DNA of 64,000 nucleotides from Streptomyces sp. CMB-StM0423 (GCF_002847285.1 NZ_CP025407.1:1240001-1304000), one strand, 5' to 3'. Shown: positions 7,994-17,912, counted from the first letter of the stretch. The notes: generated by a model not told the origin, from the sequence alone. Numbers and translations are program-made.

Positions 7994-8440
7994 TCAGCCC
8001 TCCGCGACCTCCGCGTACATCTGGGACAGCTCCGGCGCCCCGGTCGCCGCCCACTCCGCGCCGATCTCCAGCACGTCCATCTCCCGCCCCGAGGACAGCC
8101 GCACCACCGGCGCGCCGTCCTGCGCGTCGATCACCCACTGCGCGCCCGCGATCGTCCGTACGATCACCGTGCCCAGGTAGAGACCCGCGTCGCTGCCCAG
8201 CCAGGGCGTGATCTCCGGGTCGTCCCGCCAGCGCGGCAGCAGTTGGTCCAGCTCCTCCAGCGAGCGCGGGGTGTCGTCCAGCTCGACGCCCGCCGACTCC
8301 GCCTGGACGCGCAGCAGTTCGCATTCGCTCAGCAGCTCGGTGACGCCCTCCTGGTCGACCGACGTGTCCGGGTGCGACGTCCGCTGCTCACGCCCGGAAC
8401 CGTGCCGTCTACGCCAGTTGTCGAGGAAGGAGATGTTCAT
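7994..8440 (-). CDS. Hypothetical protein (DUF6278-like)
   Basis: A 148-residue soluble acidic protein beginning MNISFLDNWRRRHG. It has a helical centre (VTELLSECELLRVQAESAG) and a C-terminal alpha/beta half in which LYLGTVIVRTIAGAQWVID is the most ordered stretch. The pattern resembles small conserved streptomycete proteins listed as DUF6278; I hold that match loosely. It converges on the GntR gene with 21 bases between stops. No signal peptide, membrane segment or catalytic motif is visible. Confidence 0.65.
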   Translation of the reverse strand: MNISFLDNWRRRHGSGREQRTSHPDTSVDQEGVTELLSECELLRVQAESAGVELDDTPRSLEELDQLLPRWRDDPEITPWLGSDAGLYLGTVIVRTIAGAQWVIDAQDGAPVVRLSSGREMDVLEIGAEWAATGAPELSQMYAEVAEG

Positions 8441-8581
8441 GCCCCCACCCTCGCATCCGGGCAGGCGGGAGCACCACAGGCGCGCGGATCCGATTCGCTC
8501 ACCAGGTGTTTCCCGGAACGCCGTCTTGACCGTTCACTCGTGTCTCTTTAGCTTCATTGCGCCCCCCTGAGATAACTGGTC

Positions 8582-10429
8582 ATGTCGAGACGCCGAACCG
8601 GGACCCGGAGGGCCACCTTGCGGATTCGCCTCGTCACCACCGCCACCCTGCTCACACTCGCCGCCACCGCCGTGCCGGTGGCCGCCCAGGCCGCCGAACG
8701 GCCCAGCGGCCCGCAGCCGTTGGCGGAGCTGTTCGACAACACCGCCGTCAGCGACGACGCCGACCCCGGCGCCGCGGACTTCGACGGCGCGGGCAGCTCC
8801 CTGTCCGCCCGGGACCTGGCCGCCGCCGGCTGGACACCCGGGCGCAAGCTGGACATCGACGCCGCCGGGCTGCGGCTGCCGCGCTACGGCCGCGGCGCAC
8901 CCGACAACGTCGTCGCCGACGGCCAGTCGGTCGCGCTGCGCGGCACGGGCAACGCCGTGTCCCTGCTCGTCGCCGGCTCCACCACGGGCGGCCCGGGCAC
9001 CGGGGTCTCCGGCACCGGCACCGTGCGGTACGCGGACGGCAGCTCCAGCCCGTACACCCTGACCGCGCCGGACTGGCGCGCCGGGCCGCTGACCACCAAG
9101 GCGCTGGCCCTGCCGGGGCTCAACACCCCCGGGGGGCCGCGGGCCGAGGCGACCCGGCTGTACGCGGTGACCGTGCCGGTCACCCGCGGCAAGCGGATCG
9201 CCTCGGTCACCCTGCCCGACGACCCGGGCCCCGAGTCCGACCTGCACGTCTTCGCCGCCTCCGTACGGGCGGAGGCCACCGGCTGGACCGGGAGCTGGGC
9301 CGCCAGCACCTCCGGCTACACCGCCGTGGGCCCGTGGCAGGACCGGACGCTGCGGCTCGTGGTGCACGCCGGCGCGGGCGGCGACCGCACCCGCGTGCGG
9401 CTGGCCAACACCTTCGCCGCGTCCCCGGTGCGGTTCGGGCAGGCGACCGTCGCCGTGCAGGGCGAGGGCGCCGCGACCGCGGGCCGGCCGGTGCCGCTGA
9501 CGTTCGGCGGCAAGACCGGCACCACGGTCGCCGCCGGCGCCGAGGCGGTCAGCGACCCGGCCCGCTTCACCGTGCCGCCCGGGTCGAACCTGCTCGTGAG
9601 CATCCACCTGCCGGAGACCGTCAGCGCCGCCCCGGTGCACGCGCTGGCCATGCAGACCTCGTACATCAGCGGCGACGGCAGCGGCAACCGCGCGGCCGAC
9701 ACCGGCGCCGGTGCCTTCACCGGCACCATCGGCACCTGGCCGTTCCTCACCGGCATCGACGTCAGCGGCGGCCCCGGCTCCGTCGTCACGCTCGGCGACT
9801 CCATCACCGACGGGCACAGCTCCGGCACCGGCACCAACCAGCGCTGGCCCGACGTGCTCGCCGGCCGGCTGCGCGCGCAGGACGACGTGCCCCGCTACGG
9901 CGTCCTCAACCAGGGCATCTCCGCCAACCGCATCGTCACCGACCGGTACAAGGGCGACGGCGTGAGCAGCGACGTCGGCGGCGTCAGCGCCCAGCACCGG
10001 CTGGAGCGCGACGTGCTGGCCCAGACCTCGGCCCGTACCGTCGTGGTCTTCGAGGGCATCAACGACGTCCGCGCGGGCACCAGCGCGGACCAGGTGATCG
10101 CCGGGCTGCGCAGCATCTCCGAGCGGGCGCAGGCGCGCGGGCTGCGGGTGGTGGCCGCGACCATCGCGCCGTGCGAGGGCTACGGCGACTGCAGCCCCGC
10201 GGTCGACGCGCGGCGCACCGCGGTCAACGAGTACATCCGCGCCAACGCCGCCGGGCCGGACGCCGAGTTCGACGCGATGCTCGACTTCGACGCCGTGCTG
10301 CGCGACCCGGAGCGGCCGCAGCGGCTGCTGCCGGCGTACGACAGCGGCGACCACCTCCACCCCGGGCCCGCGGGGCTGAAGGCGGCGGCGGACTCGATCG
10401 ACCTGGGGCTGCTCGTGCCGCGCTCGTAG
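8582..10429 (+). CDS. Secreted SGNH/GDSL-family esterase with N-terminal beta-rich domain
   Basis: A 615-residue exported hydrolase. Residues 1-38 form an Arg-rich signal peptide (MSRRRTGTRRATLRIRL followed by a hydrophobic run ending AAQAA). Residues about 60-390 are beta-rich and unassigned. The C-terminal about 210 residues are an SGNH hydrolase: block I VVTLGDSITDG (nucleophile Ser), block II NQGISANRI, block III FEGINDVRAG, and block V with the Asp/His pair DHLHPGPAGLKA. It probably removes acyl or acetyl groups from polysaccharide outside the cell. The Arg-rich start leaves open Sec versus Tat export. The substrate is not resolved. Confidence 0.9.
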   Translation: MSRRRTGTRRATLRIRLVTTATLLTLAATAVPVAAQAAERPSGPQPLAELFDNTAVSDDADPGAADFDGAGSSLSARDLAAAGWTPGRKLDIDAAGLRLPRYGRGAPDNVVADGQSVALRGTGNAVSLLVAGSTTGGPGTGVSGTGTVRYADGSSSPYTLTAPDWRAGPLTTKALALPGLNTPGGPRAEATRLYAVTVPVTRGKRIASVTLPDDPGPESDLHVFAASVRAEATGWTGSWAASTSGYTAVGPWQDRTLRLVVHAGAGGDRTRVRLANTFAASPVRFGQATVAVQGEGAATAGRPVPLTFGGKTGTTVAAGAEAVSDPARFTVPPGSNLLVSIHLPETVSAAPVHALAMQTSYISGDGSGNRAADTGAGAFTGTIGTWPFLTGIDVSGGPGSVVTLGDSITDGHSSGTGTNQRWPDVLAGRLRAQDDVPRYGVLNQGISANRIVTDRYKGDGVSSDVGGVSAQHRLERDVLAQTSARTVVVFEGINDVRAGTSADQVIAGLRSISERAQARGLRVVAATIAPCEGYGDCSPAVDARRTAVNEYIRANAAGPDAEFDAMLDFDAVLRDPERPQRLLPAYDSGDHLHPGPAGLKAAADSIDLGLLVPRS

Positions 10430-10469
10430 CGCCGCACGTCACACCCGGCGCGCGGCGGCCGGTGACGGC

Positions 10470-11267
10470 CTAGAGGTCGAGGTCGACGACGACGGGGGCG
10501 TGGTCGGACGGGTTCTTGTCCTTGCCCGGCCGCCGCGCCTCCCGGTCGACGTACGAGTCGGTGACGGCGGCGGTGAACGCCGCGTTGCCGTAGACGTGGT
10601 CGATGCGCATGCCCTTGTTCTTCTGGAAGCCGAGCTGGCGGTAGTCCCAGAAGGTGAAGGGGATGTCGTACTTCAGCGCGCGCGGGTAGGTCTCGCTGAG
10701 GCCCGCGGACTTCTGCAGCTCGTCGAGGGCCGTGCGCTCCGCCTCGCTGACGTGCGTGTGCCCGCCGAAGAGCGAGATGTCCCAGACGTCCTCGTCCTTC
10801 GGCGCCACGTTGTAGTCCCCGAGGAGGGCGTACGGCCGCTCGCCCGGGGCCTCTTGCACGGCCATCGCGCGCAGGGCCTCCAGCCAGCGGAGCTTGTACG
10901 CGTAGTGGGCGTGCCCGACATCGCGGCCGTTCGGCACGTACAGCGACCAGACGCGCACCGGACCGCACGTCGCGCCCAGGGCGCGCGGCTCGGTCGCATC
11001 CTCGTACTGCGGCTGGTCCGGCAGGTCCAGGGTGACGTCGGCCAGGCCGGCCTTGGAGACGACCGCCACCCCGTTCCACCGGCCGTCGGCGCGGATCGCC
11101 GCCTCGTACCCCAGGCCGGCCAGGGCGGCGCCGGGGAACGCCTCCTCCGTGCACTTCAGCTCCTGGAAACACACCACGTCGGGCGCGGTCTCCTCAAGCC
11201 ACTGCAGGATGCGGGGCAGCCGGGGATTGATGCCGTTGACGTTCCACGTAGCGATGCGCACAGCCAT
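10470..11267 (-). CDS. xthA: Exodeoxyribonuclease III (AP endonuclease)
   Basis: A 265-residue EEP-superfamily nuclease that cuts DNA at abasic sites and trims 3' ends in base-excision repair. Family motifs in order are TWNVNGI (metal-site Asn), CFQELKCTE (catalytic Glu), WSLYVPNGRDVG, LLGDYNVAP (Asp-Asn), RIDHVYGN and the terminal SDHAPVVVDL (catalytic His). Length is normal. The ATG at 11267 was preferred over an earlier in-frame start because MAVRIATWNVNG matches the family's N-terminus. It converges with the secreted esterase. Confidence 0.94.
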   Translation of the reverse strand: MAVRIATWNVNGINPRLPRILQWLEETAPDVVCFQELKCTEEAFPGAALAGLGYEAAIRADGRWNGVAVVSKAGLADVTLDLPDQPQYEDATEPRALGATCGPVRVWSLYVPNGRDVGHAHYAYKLRWLEALRAMAVQEAPGERPYALLGDYNVAPKDEDVWDISLFGGHTHVSEAERTALDELQKSAGLSETYPRALKYDIPFTFWDYRQLGFQKNKGMRIDHVYGNAAFTAAVTDSYVDREARRPGKDKNPSDHAPVVVDLDL

Positions 11268-11355
11268 GTTCCACAACCTACCCCGCACCTCTGACACCGG
11301 GCCCGGGGATCCCGTCGCCCGGCCCTGACCCCGCAGTCCTCGGGCGCGGGGAGGG

Positions 11356-12000
11356 CTACACCGTGAGGGTCGCGCTGCGTTCGAGCCGGATGTGCTCCGC
11401 GCCGCCCACGCCGGGGCCGTCCGGACCCAGCATGCGGCCGTAGAGCTGGGGTGCGAGGTCGGAGAGGAGTGCGTCGTGGACGTCGACGGCGCGGCGGGGG
11501 GCGACGGCGCGGACGTAGTCGATGACCTCGGCGACCTTGTTCCACGGCGCCATCACCGGCAGCAGCAGCGTCTCGACCTCCCGGTCCGGCACGGTCAGCG
11601 CGTCGCCCGGGTGGAAGACGGCGCCGTCCAGGACGTAACCGACGTTGGTGACCCGCGGGATGTCCGGGTGGATCACGGCGTGCAGTTGGCCGTGCACCTC
11701 GACCTCGAAGCCGGCGGCGGTGACCACGTCACCCTCGCCGACGGTGTGCACCCGCCCGGGGAACGCCGCGGAGACCTGCTCCGCCACGCTGCGCAGCGTC
11801 CACAACTGCGCCGCCGGGTTGGCGTCGAGCGCGGCGCGCAGCCGGCCCTCGTCGAAGTGGTCGGGGTGCTCGTGCGTGACGAGGAGGGCGTCCGCGCCGA
11901 CCGCCGCGTCCGGCTCGCTGTACCCGCCGGGGTCGATGACGAGCACCGCGCCGTCCTTGGCCAGCCGGACACAGGAGTGCCCCTTCTTCGTCAATTCCAT
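11356..12000 (-). CDS. Metallo-beta-lactamase-fold hydrolase (UlaG-like)
   Basis: A 214-residue MBL-fold protein. The zinc motif THEHPDHFD is at about residue 41-49, and the protein opens MELTKKGHSCVRLAKDG, the pattern of the short cytoplasmic UlaG/YtnP-like branch (beta_lactamase_2). Later metal ligands lie near VIHPD and FHPGDAL. No signal peptide is present. The substrate is unknown; related proteins act on lactones or phosphodiesters. It lies 21 bases downstream of a membrane-protein gene and may share its transcript with the ROK kinase. Confidence 0.85.
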   Translation of the reverse strand: MELTKKGHSCVRLAKDGAVLVIDPGGYSEPDAAVGADALLVTHEHPDHFDEGRLRAALDANPAAQLWTLRSVAEQVSAAFPGRVHTVGEGDVVTAAGFEVEVHGQLHAVIHPDIPRVTNVGYVLDGAVFHPGDALTVPDREVETLLLPVMAPWNKVAEVIDYVRAVAPRRAVDVHDALLSDLAPQLYGRMLGPDGPGVGGAEHIRLERSATLTV

Positions 12001-12021
12001 GATGCGGGTGACAACTCCTCG

Positions 12022-12633
12022 TCAGTACTCCGTCGTGGACACGGTACGCACCACGAGGTTCTCGGGGTCCGCGGTGTTGACGACGATGGACACGTCCGGG
12101 CGCGCGCCGGGCTGCTTGAGCTTCAGCCCCGACCAGTCCCCCTCGGTGAAGTCCCAGCCGACGCTGTCCGCCTGCGCCGGGGTGATGGGGTTGAGCCCGT
12201 CCTTCAGCCGCGGCAGGGGCCGGACGTCCGAGCGCGAGAACGTCGTCTCCAGGTACTCGTCCACGGACTCCTGCGGGGCGGTGAAGTCGACGTACAGGGC
12301 GCTGTCGTGCAGCGCGTTCTGCTCGTAGTAGCGGATGTACTCGGCGCCGCCCGGGACGGGCACCTGGTAGATGCGGCGCAGCAGGCGCGGCGGCCAGCCG
12401 GGCTCCATCTCGGTGAAGGCGGCGCGCTCGGCCTTGTCGCGGCCGCTCTCGCGGCTCTGCTGGGTGGAGATCCAGCCGTAGACCAGCGGGATGCCGACGA
12501 GCAGGGCGATGGCGAGGTACGCCTTCCAGGAGCGGGTGACGCGGCGCGGGGGGCGGTGGGGCATGTGCCCATTCTGGGCGGGCTCGGGGTCGTGGCGGTA
12601 CACGGGACGCTCGCCGGAGTCCTGCAGGGTCAC
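12022..12633 (-). CDS. Hypothetical single-pass membrane protein
   Basis: A 203-residue protein. A cytoplasmic Arg-rich head (residues about 20-36) is followed by one membrane helix (AYLAIALLVGIPLVYGWI, about 38-55). An extracytoplasmic domain of about 145 residues follows, including PGWPPRLLRRIYQVPVPGG and ending VVNTADPENLVVRTVSTTEY. I do not recognise the domain. The GTG start overlaps the ROK kinase stop as GTGA, so it is translated from the same message; that link to a sugar kinase is the only hint about its role. Confidence 0.78.
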   Translation of the reverse strand: MTLQDSGERPVYRHDPEPAQNGHMPHRPPRRVTRSWKAYLAIALLVGIPLVYGWISTQQSRESGRDKAERAAFTEMEPGWPPRLLRRIYQVPVPGGAEYIRYYEQNALHDSALYVDFTAPQESVDEYLETTFSRSDVRPLPRLKDGLNPITPAQADSVGWDFTEGDWSGLKLKQPGARPDVSIVVNTADPENLVVRTVSTTEY

Positions 12634-13751
12634 TTGCCGACCACCTGTGCGAACCGCTCGTAGCGCTCGACCCGCCGCCGGTTGGTGCGGCGGAACCTGC
12701 GGGCCACCAGACGGGCCAGGTCGGCGGCACCGACCAGCCCGGCGTCGTTGCCGAGGCGGGCGCGTACTATCCGGGCCTCGGGCCGGTAGCCGCGGCCGGT
12801 GAGGCTGCGGCCGAACGCGTCCTGGGCGGGCTTGATGAGCAGGTCGTCGGCGGCGCTGACGCCGCCGCCGATGACGAAGCAGCCGGGGTCGAGGGCGGCG
12901 GCGAGGTTGGCGATGCCGACGCCGAGCCACTGGCCGATGTCCTGGAGCAGCTCTATGCACATCGCGTCGCCCTCGCGGGCCAGCTCGGTGATGAGCGGGC
13001 CCGTGATGTCGCCGACGTTGCCCTTGACGCGGTCGATGATCCCGTACGCGACCGGGGACTCGGCCGCCGCCAGCTCGCGGGCCTCGCGGACCAGCGCGTT
13101 GCCGGAGCTGTACTGCTCCCAGCAGCCGCGGTTGCCGCACGGGCAGCGGTGCCCGCCGGGCACCACCTGCATATGGCCGAACTCGCCCGCCACCCCGTAC
13201 TTGCCGCGCTTGACCTGGCCGTCCTCCAGGATGGCGCCGCCGATGCCGGTGCCCAGGGTGATCATGACGAGGTAGTCCTCGCCGCGGCCGGCGCCGAAGC
13301 GCCACTCCGCCCAGGCGGCGGCGTTGGCGTCGTTGTCGACCATCACGGGGACCCGCAGCCGCTCGGAGAGCGCGTCGCGCAGCGGCTCGTTCCGCCAGGA
13401 CAGGTGCGGGGCGAAGAGCACCCGGCTGCGGTCGGCGTCGATCCAGCCGGCCGCGCCGATGCCGACGGCGTGCACGTCGTGGCGCTCGGAGAGGTCGAGG
13501 ACCAGCTCGACGATCACGTCCTCGACGACCTTGGGGCTCTTGGACTTGTCGGGTGTCTCGGTGGTCGCGCGCTCCAGGATGTGCCCGTCGGCGTCGACGA
13601 CGCCGGCGGCGACCTTGGTGCCGCCGATGTCGATGCCCACGGTGGGCACCCGGGGCGCGGTCAGGTGCGAGCGCCGCTCGCGGTGGCTCACGCTGCGCAG
13701 CACGGTGGCGCGGGCGGTGCTGCCGTGCGGTGTCCTCTCGGCGGCCGTCAC
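12630..13751 (-). CDS. ROK-family sugar kinase (glucokinase-like)
   Basis: A 373-residue cytoplasmic kinase. The phosphate-binding motif VGIDIGGTKVAAGVVD begins near residue 37 after an unusual 35-residue basic N-terminal extension. The sugar-binding and catalytic Asp is in MVDNDANAAAWAE. The ROK zinc motif is complete: the metal His in GEFGHMQV followed by CPCGNRGCWEQY. The second glycine-rich loop is ITLGTGIGG. It likely phosphorylates the sugar brought in by the ABC importer just upstream, or glucose. The extension could be non-native if translation starts later, but no internal ATG precedes the ATP motif. Streptomycete ROK proteins with only a kinase domain are enzymes rather than repressors. 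Confidence 0.88.
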   Translation of the reverse strand: MTAAERTPHGSTARATVLRSVSHRERRSHLTAPRVPTVGIDIGGTKVAAGVVDADGHILERATTETPDKSKSPKVVEDVIVELVLDLSERHDVHAVGIGAAGWIDADRSRVLFAPHLSWRNEPLRDALSERLRVPVMVDNDANAAAWAEWRFGAGRGEDYLVMITLGTGIGGAILEDGQVKRGKYGVAGEFGHMQVVPGGHRCPCGNRGCWEQYSSGNALVREARELAAAESPVAYGIIDRVKGNVGDITGPLITELAREGDAMCIELLQDIGQWLGVGIANLAAALDPGCFVIGGGVSAADDLLIKPAQDAFGRSLTGRGYRPEARIVRARLGNDAGLVGAADLARLVARRFRRTNRRRVERYERFAQVVGK

Positions 13752-13915
13752 GGGCGCTCCCCTCGCCCGGGCCGGGGATGCGGCTCGGTGGGTGCGGGTG
13801 ATCGCAAGGGGTGGCCCCTTCCCCTGTCGGGAGTCGCTGACGTGTGCCGATTCTGCCTCACGGGCCCCCTCCCCCGCACGGCGGAGTGGACAGCGGGCGG
13901 CGGCGGGGCCGCGTG

Positions 13916-13940
13916 CCGCCGCCGCGGGGTGCGGCGGCGG
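13916..13940. terminator. Hairpin after the sugar ABC operon
   Basis: A perfect 10-bp GC stem (13916-13925 with 13931-13940) with a 5-base loop. It lies 70 bases past the ABC ATPase stop in the 259-base gap before the ROK kinase. It may end or attenuate the transporter transcript. Confidence 0.55.
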
Positions 13941-14010
13941 CCTCGGCGTACGGGATCGGGCGTGGTCAGGCCCGTTTTCCCGGCTGCGGCCCGGGTTCTC
14001 CCCGCTCCGG

Positions 14011-14892
14011 CTAGGGTCTTTCCCGCTGCAGCTCGTGGCTGAGCTGCTCCAGCTCGCTGCCGCCCGCCATCTGCCGGGTCAGCTCGTCCAGGGTGATGCC
14101 GGCGCGGGCGTGGCTGCCTGCCATGGCCCCGCGCTTGAGCAGGATGAACCGGTCGCCGACGAGGTAGGCGTGGTGCGGGTTGTGGGTGATCAGCACGACG
14201 CCCAGGCCGTGGTCGCGGGCGGCGGCGACGTACTTCAGCACCACGCCGGACTGCTTGACGCCCAGCGCCGCCGTGGGCTCGTCCAGGACCAGCACCTTGG
14301 CGCCGAAGTAGATCGCCCGGGCGATCGCCACCGACTGCCGCTCGCCGCCGGACAGGGTGCCGATGGGCTGGTCCACGTCCCGCAGGTCGATGCCCATGCG
14401 CAGCAGCTCGGCGTGGGTGGTGGCGCGCATCTTCCGCACGTCGAGCCGGCGCAGCGGGCCGCGGCCCAGCGTCGGCTCGGAGCCGAGGAAGAAATTGCGC
14501 CACACGGGCATCAGCGGCACCACCGCGAGGTCCTGGTAGACGGTGGCGATCCCCCGGTCCAGCGCCTCGCGCGGGTTCGAAAGCCGGGAGTCCCGGCCGT
14601 CGATGCGGAAGCTGCCGGCGTCGTGCCGGTGCAGCCCGGAGATGATCTTGATGAGGGTGGACTTGCCCGCGCCGTTGTCGCCGAGCACGCAGGTGATCTC
14701 GCCGGGGTGCACCTGGAGGGTGACCCCTTCGAGCGCGCGGATGTTGCCGTAGTACTTGCTGACGTCCGCCAGCTCCACCAGCGGCCGGGCCACGGCGGAC
14801 CCGGCGGCCTCCCCGCCCGCGGCGGCGTCGCCCGCGGCGGCGTCGCCCGCGGCCGGGCCGCCCCCGGCCGTGTCGTCCGTGGCCTTGGTCAT
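14011..14892 (-). CDS. CUT2-type sugar ABC importer, ATP-binding protein
   Basis: A 293-residue ATPase that powers sugar import. Walker A is LGDNGAGKS, the Q-loop is in TVYQDLAVV, the signature is [14 protein letters not shown], Walker B is [12 protein letters not shown], and the switch His is in LITHN. Only one ATPase domain is present, as in FrcA-like transporters rather than the double RbsA/XylG form. The N-terminal 30 residues are a Gly/Ala repeat with no counterpart in the core domain. The ATG overlaps the permease stop as ATGA. Substrate type (ribose, fructose, inositol or related) is suggested by family; the inositol-dehydrogenase-like gene nearby favours a polyol. Confidence 0.92.
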   Translation of the reverse strand: MTKATDDTAGGGPAAGDAAAGDAAAGGEAAGSAVARPLVELADVSKYYGNIRALEGVTLQVHPGEITCVLGDNGAGKSTLIKIISGLHRHDAGSFRIDGRDSRLSNPREALDRGIATVYQDLAVVPLMPVWRNFFLGSEPTLGRGPLRRLDVRKMRATTHAELLRMGIDLRDVDQPIGTLSGGERQSVAIARAIYFGAKVLVLDEPTAALGVKQSGVVLKYVAAARDHGLGVVLITHNPHHAYLVGDRFILLKRGAMAGSHARAGITLDELTRQMAGGSELEQLSHELQRERP

Positions 14893-15941
14893 CTGGCCGC
14901 CTCCGCGCGCTTGCGTACCCAGGAGTTGAGGATCGTGGCCAGCAGCAGCATCGCGCCGAGGAAGAACCAGAACCAGTCCGAGTCCCACTGCGCGTAGACG
15001 ATGCCCTGCTTGGCCATGCCGAAGATCAGCGCCCCGATCGCGGCGCCGATCGCCGAGCCGTAGCCGCCGGTCAGCAGGCAGCCGCCGATCACGGCCGCGG
15101 CGATGTAGTGCAGCTCAAGACCGCGGCCCTCCGCGGACTGCACCACGCCGGAGAACGAGAACAGCAGGTGCTGCCCGGAGATCCAGGCCGCCACCGCGAC
15201 CCCGAGGTAGAGCCCGATCTTGGTGCGCTGCACGGGGACGCCGACCGCGCGGGCCGCGTCCTTGCCGCCGCCGACCGCGAAGATCCAGTTGCCCCAGCGG
15301 GTGCGCAGCAGGATCCAGGTGGCCAGCGCGACCAGCCCGATCCACCACAGGATCGTCACCCGCACCTTGAACGAGCCGACGTCGATCGACGAGGCGAAGA
15401 GCACCCGCGCCGACTCGAAGCCCTGCATGTCCGAGATGGACTTCGTCGAGACCGTGCCCTGGATCCTCTTGGTGATGCCGATGTTGGCGCCCCACAGCAT
15501 CAGGTACGTGCCCAGCGTGATGATGAAGCTGGGCAGCCCGGTGCGGACGAGCATGTAGCCGTTGAAGAAGCCGATGGCGAGGGTGACCAGCAGGGAGACG
15601 AAGACGCCCACCCAGACGTTGGCGGTCATCTCGTACGCGACCATCGTCGACGTCAGCGCCGCGGAGGTGACCAGCACCCCCGCCGACAGGTCGAACTCGC
15701 CGCCGATCATCAGCAGCGCCACCGGCACCGCCATGATGCCGATGGTGGAGGCGGCGTACAGCACGGTGTCCAGGCTGGACAGGAAGCTGTCCGCGAGCAC
15801 GGCGAAGAAGAGGAAGACCGCGACGGCGCCGATCACCGAGCCCAGCTCGGGCCGGCCGAGGAGCCGGTGCAGCGGGGAGGCGTCCAGCAGGCGTTCGTCC
15901 GCCGCCTTCGGCGCCGGGTCCGCCGGGAGGGTGGCGGTCAT
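14889..15941 (-). CDS. CUT2-type sugar ABC importer, permease
   Basis: A 350-residue inner-membrane permease with about ten hydrophobic helices, BPD_transp_2 type. Recognisable segments are [14 protein letters not shown] near residue 80, [13 protein letters not shown], and [21 protein letters not shown], the cytoplasmic loop that meets the ATPase. A single permease gene is consistent with a homodimer. It is coupled to both neighbours by ATGA overlaps, giving the order binding protein, permease, ATPase. No odd features. Confidence 0.92.
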   Translation of the reverse strand: MTATLPADPAPKAADERLLDASPLHRLLGRPELGSVIGAVAVFLFFAVLADSFLSSLDTVLYAASTIGIMAVPVALLMIGGEFDLSAGVLVTSAALTSTMVAYEMTANVWVGVFVSLLVTLAIGFFNGYMLVRTGLPSFIITLGTYLMLWGANIGITKRIQGTVSTKSISDMQGFESARVLFASSIDVGSFKVRVTILWWIGLVALATWILLRTRWGNWIFAVGGGKDAARAVGVPVQRTKIGLYLGVAVAAWISGQHLLFSFSGVVQSAEGRGLELHYIAAAVIGGCLLTGGYGSAIGAAIGALIFGMAKQGIVYAQWDSDWFWFFLGAMLLLATILNSWVRKRAEAAR

Positions 15942-16954
15942 CGGGTGCCGCGCTCCGTGAACTTCTTCAGGTCCGGTGCGTCCTCCTCGGTGACGATGGC
16001 GGGACCGGTCAGCACGGTCTGGCCGCCGCCGATCACGTTGCCGTTCGTCTCGTACAGCCACAGCTCGTCGACCGCGAGGTAGCCCTGCAGATAGGGCTGC
16101 TGGTCCACGGCGAAGCTGAGCTGCTTGCTCTCCAGCGACGCCGCCACGGCCGCGTTCAGGTCGAAGGTCGCGACCTCCGCCTTGCTGCCGGAGGCGTCCT
16201 TCGCCTCGACGGCGGAGGCGGCGACGTCCGCGTTGAGGGTGACGACCGAGTCGATGCCGCCGTCGGCCTCCAGCTTGGCCTGGATCCCCGAGAGCACCGC
16301 GGGCTTGCTCGCGCCGTCCACGGTCAGGTTCTCCACCGAGCCCGAGAAGGTCTTCTTCACGCCGGCGCAGCGCTGCTCCAGGCCGACGTTGCCCTGCTCG
16401 TGGATGACGCAGACGGCGTTCTTGCGGCCGCGCTCGTTCAGCTCCTCGCCGACCGCCTCGCCGGCGACCGACTCCTCCTGGCCGATGTGGCTCAGGGCCC
16501 CGTACTCCTTGGAGAACTCCGCGCCGGAGTTGATCGTCACCACCGGGATGCCGGCGTCCACGGCGGCCTGCACCGCGCTCTTCATCGCCTCCGGCTTGGC
16601 GAGCGTGACGACGATGCCGTCGACCTTCTTGTCGACGAACGTCTGGACCAGCCGCGCCTGCTCGTCGTCCTTCTCGCTGTTGGCGTAGAGGAACTCGACG
16701 TTGTCCTTGGCGGCGGCCTGCTTGGAGCCGCTCTGGACGATGTCCCAGAAGGTGTCGCCGGGCGCGGAGTGGGTCACCATGGCTATCTCCATGCGGGGCG
16801 TGTTCACGCCCCCGCCGCCGCCCCCGCCGCCGTCGTTCTCCTCGGCGTCCTTGCCGCCGGAGTCGCTGCAGCCCGCCGCGGCGACCGCCAGCAGGGTGGC
16901 CGTCGCCACCGCCGCGAACACGCGCGTGCTACGGGCCATACGGCTGCGCGCCAT
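15938..16954 (-). CDS. CUT2-type sugar ABC importer, substrate-binding lipoprotein
   Basis: A 338-residue periplasmic-binding-protein-like receptor (Peripla_BP_4). A signal peptide with lipobox (LLAVAAAGC) anchors it, followed by a Gly/Asp/Glu linker. The binding fold starts MEIAMVTHSAPGDTFWDIVQSG and contains VDGIVVTLAKPEAM and VVTINSGAEFSKEYGA, all typical of sugar and polyol receptors. The start at 16954 was chosen because GAAAGGCGGG lies 7 bases before that ATG; an earlier in-frame start at 17041 lacks this and would bury the signal. It is the first gene of the importer operon. Confidence 0.92.
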   Translation of the reverse strand: MARSRMARSTRVFAAVATATLLAVAAAGCSDSGGKDAEENDGGGGGGGGVNTPRMEIAMVTHSAPGDTFWDIVQSGSKQAAAKDNVEFLYANSEKDDEQARLVQTFVDKKVDGIVVTLAKPEAMKSAVQAAVDAGIPVVTINSGAEFSKEYGALSHIGQEESVAGEAVGEELNERGRKNAVCVIHEQGNVGLEQRCAGVKKTFSGSVENLTVDGASKPAVLSGIQAKLEADGGIDSVVTLNADVAASAVEAKDASGSKAEVATFDLNAAVAASLESKQLSFAVDQQPYLQGYLAVDELWLYETNGNVIGGGQTVLTGPAIVTEEDAPDLKKFTERGTR

Positions 16955-17103
16955 CTGGGTACCCGCCTTTCTTCCCTGGTCGTCCCCCGCCGCCCGCGTG
17001 GCGGCTGGAGGTGTTCTAGCCGGGGGCGGGGGCCGAGTCAATGCCTTGTCCGATCATTCTGACCCGCGGCTACCCGCGAGTCACCCCGTGGGTCCCCGCC
17101 AGG

Positions 17104-17868
17104 TCAGCCCCGGTCGAGCAACTGGAACTCGAAGCTGTAGCGCGAGGCCCGGTAGAGATGCGAGCCGAACTCCACCCCACGCCCCGTGTCGTCGTACGTG
17201 AACCGCTCCATCGTCAGCACCGCCGCGCCCTCCTCCTCGCCCAGCCGCTCCGCCTCCGCGGCCGTCGCGGGCCGGGCGCCGACCCGCTGGCGGGCGCTGT
17301 GCAGCGCGATGCCGGCGGCGCGCAGCACCCGGTAGAGCCCCGTCGACTCCAGCTCGTCCGCGCGCAGCCCGACCAGTTCGGCGGGCAGGTGGTTGCAGAG
17401 CATGGCGACCGGCTCGCCGTGGGTCAGCCGCAGCCGGTCCACCCGGACGACGTCGGTGCCCTCGGCGATGCCGAGGGCCGCGGCGACGTCCGCGGTCGCC
17501 TTGACCTCGGCCACCCCCAGCACCCGGGTGGCGGGGCGCTGCCCGGCGGCCTCCAGGTCGTCGTAGAGGCTGGTCAGGCCGAGCGGGCGGCGCACCTGGC
17601 TGTGCACGACCTGGGTGCCGATGCCCCTCTTGCGTACGAGCAGCCCCTTGTCGACCAGCGACTGGATGGCCTGCCGCACGGTGGGCCGGGACAGGCCGAG
17701 CCGGGCCGCCAGCTCGATCTCGTTCCCGAGCAGGCTGCCGGGGGTCAGCGCCCCCTGCTCGATCGCCGCCTCCAGTTGCTGGGACAACTGGAAGTACAGC
17801 GGGACCGGGCTGCTGCGGTCCACACCGAGCCGGAGGGCCGGGACGGGGCCTGTGCCGCGCTTCGTCAC
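17104..17868 (-). CDS. GntR-family regulator (HutC/UTRA type), likely controls the adjacent sugar genes
   Basis: A 254-residue repressor. The winged helix (about 18-85; LGLSRPTVRQAIQSLVDKG is the recognition region) is followed by a UTRA domain (about 105-245). It is divergent from the Gfo/Idh dehydrogenase with 98 bases between starts, and that gap contains a strong palindrome. It lies just before the importer operon. By position it should sense the sugar or a phosphorylated intermediate and control both units. Inositol-responsive GntR regulators of streptomycetes sit in similar surroundings, but the ligand here is inference. Confidence 0.9.
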   Translation of the reverse strand: MTKRGTGPVPALRLGVDRSSPVPLYFQLSQQLEAAIEQGALTPGSLLGNEIELAARLGLSRPTVRQAIQSLVDKGLLVRKRGIGTQVVHSQVRRPLGLTSLYDDLEAAGQRPATRVLGVAEVKATADVAAALGIAEGTDVVRVDRLRLTHGEPVAMLCNHLPAELVGLRADELESTGLYRVLRAAGIALHSARQRVGARPATAAEAERLGEEEGAAVLTMERFTYDDTGRGVEFGSHLYRASRYSFEFQLLDRG

Positions 17869-17912
17869 GCTCCGGAGCGTAACGGCCGGGCCGGGCGACC
17901 GGAAGGCTTCAC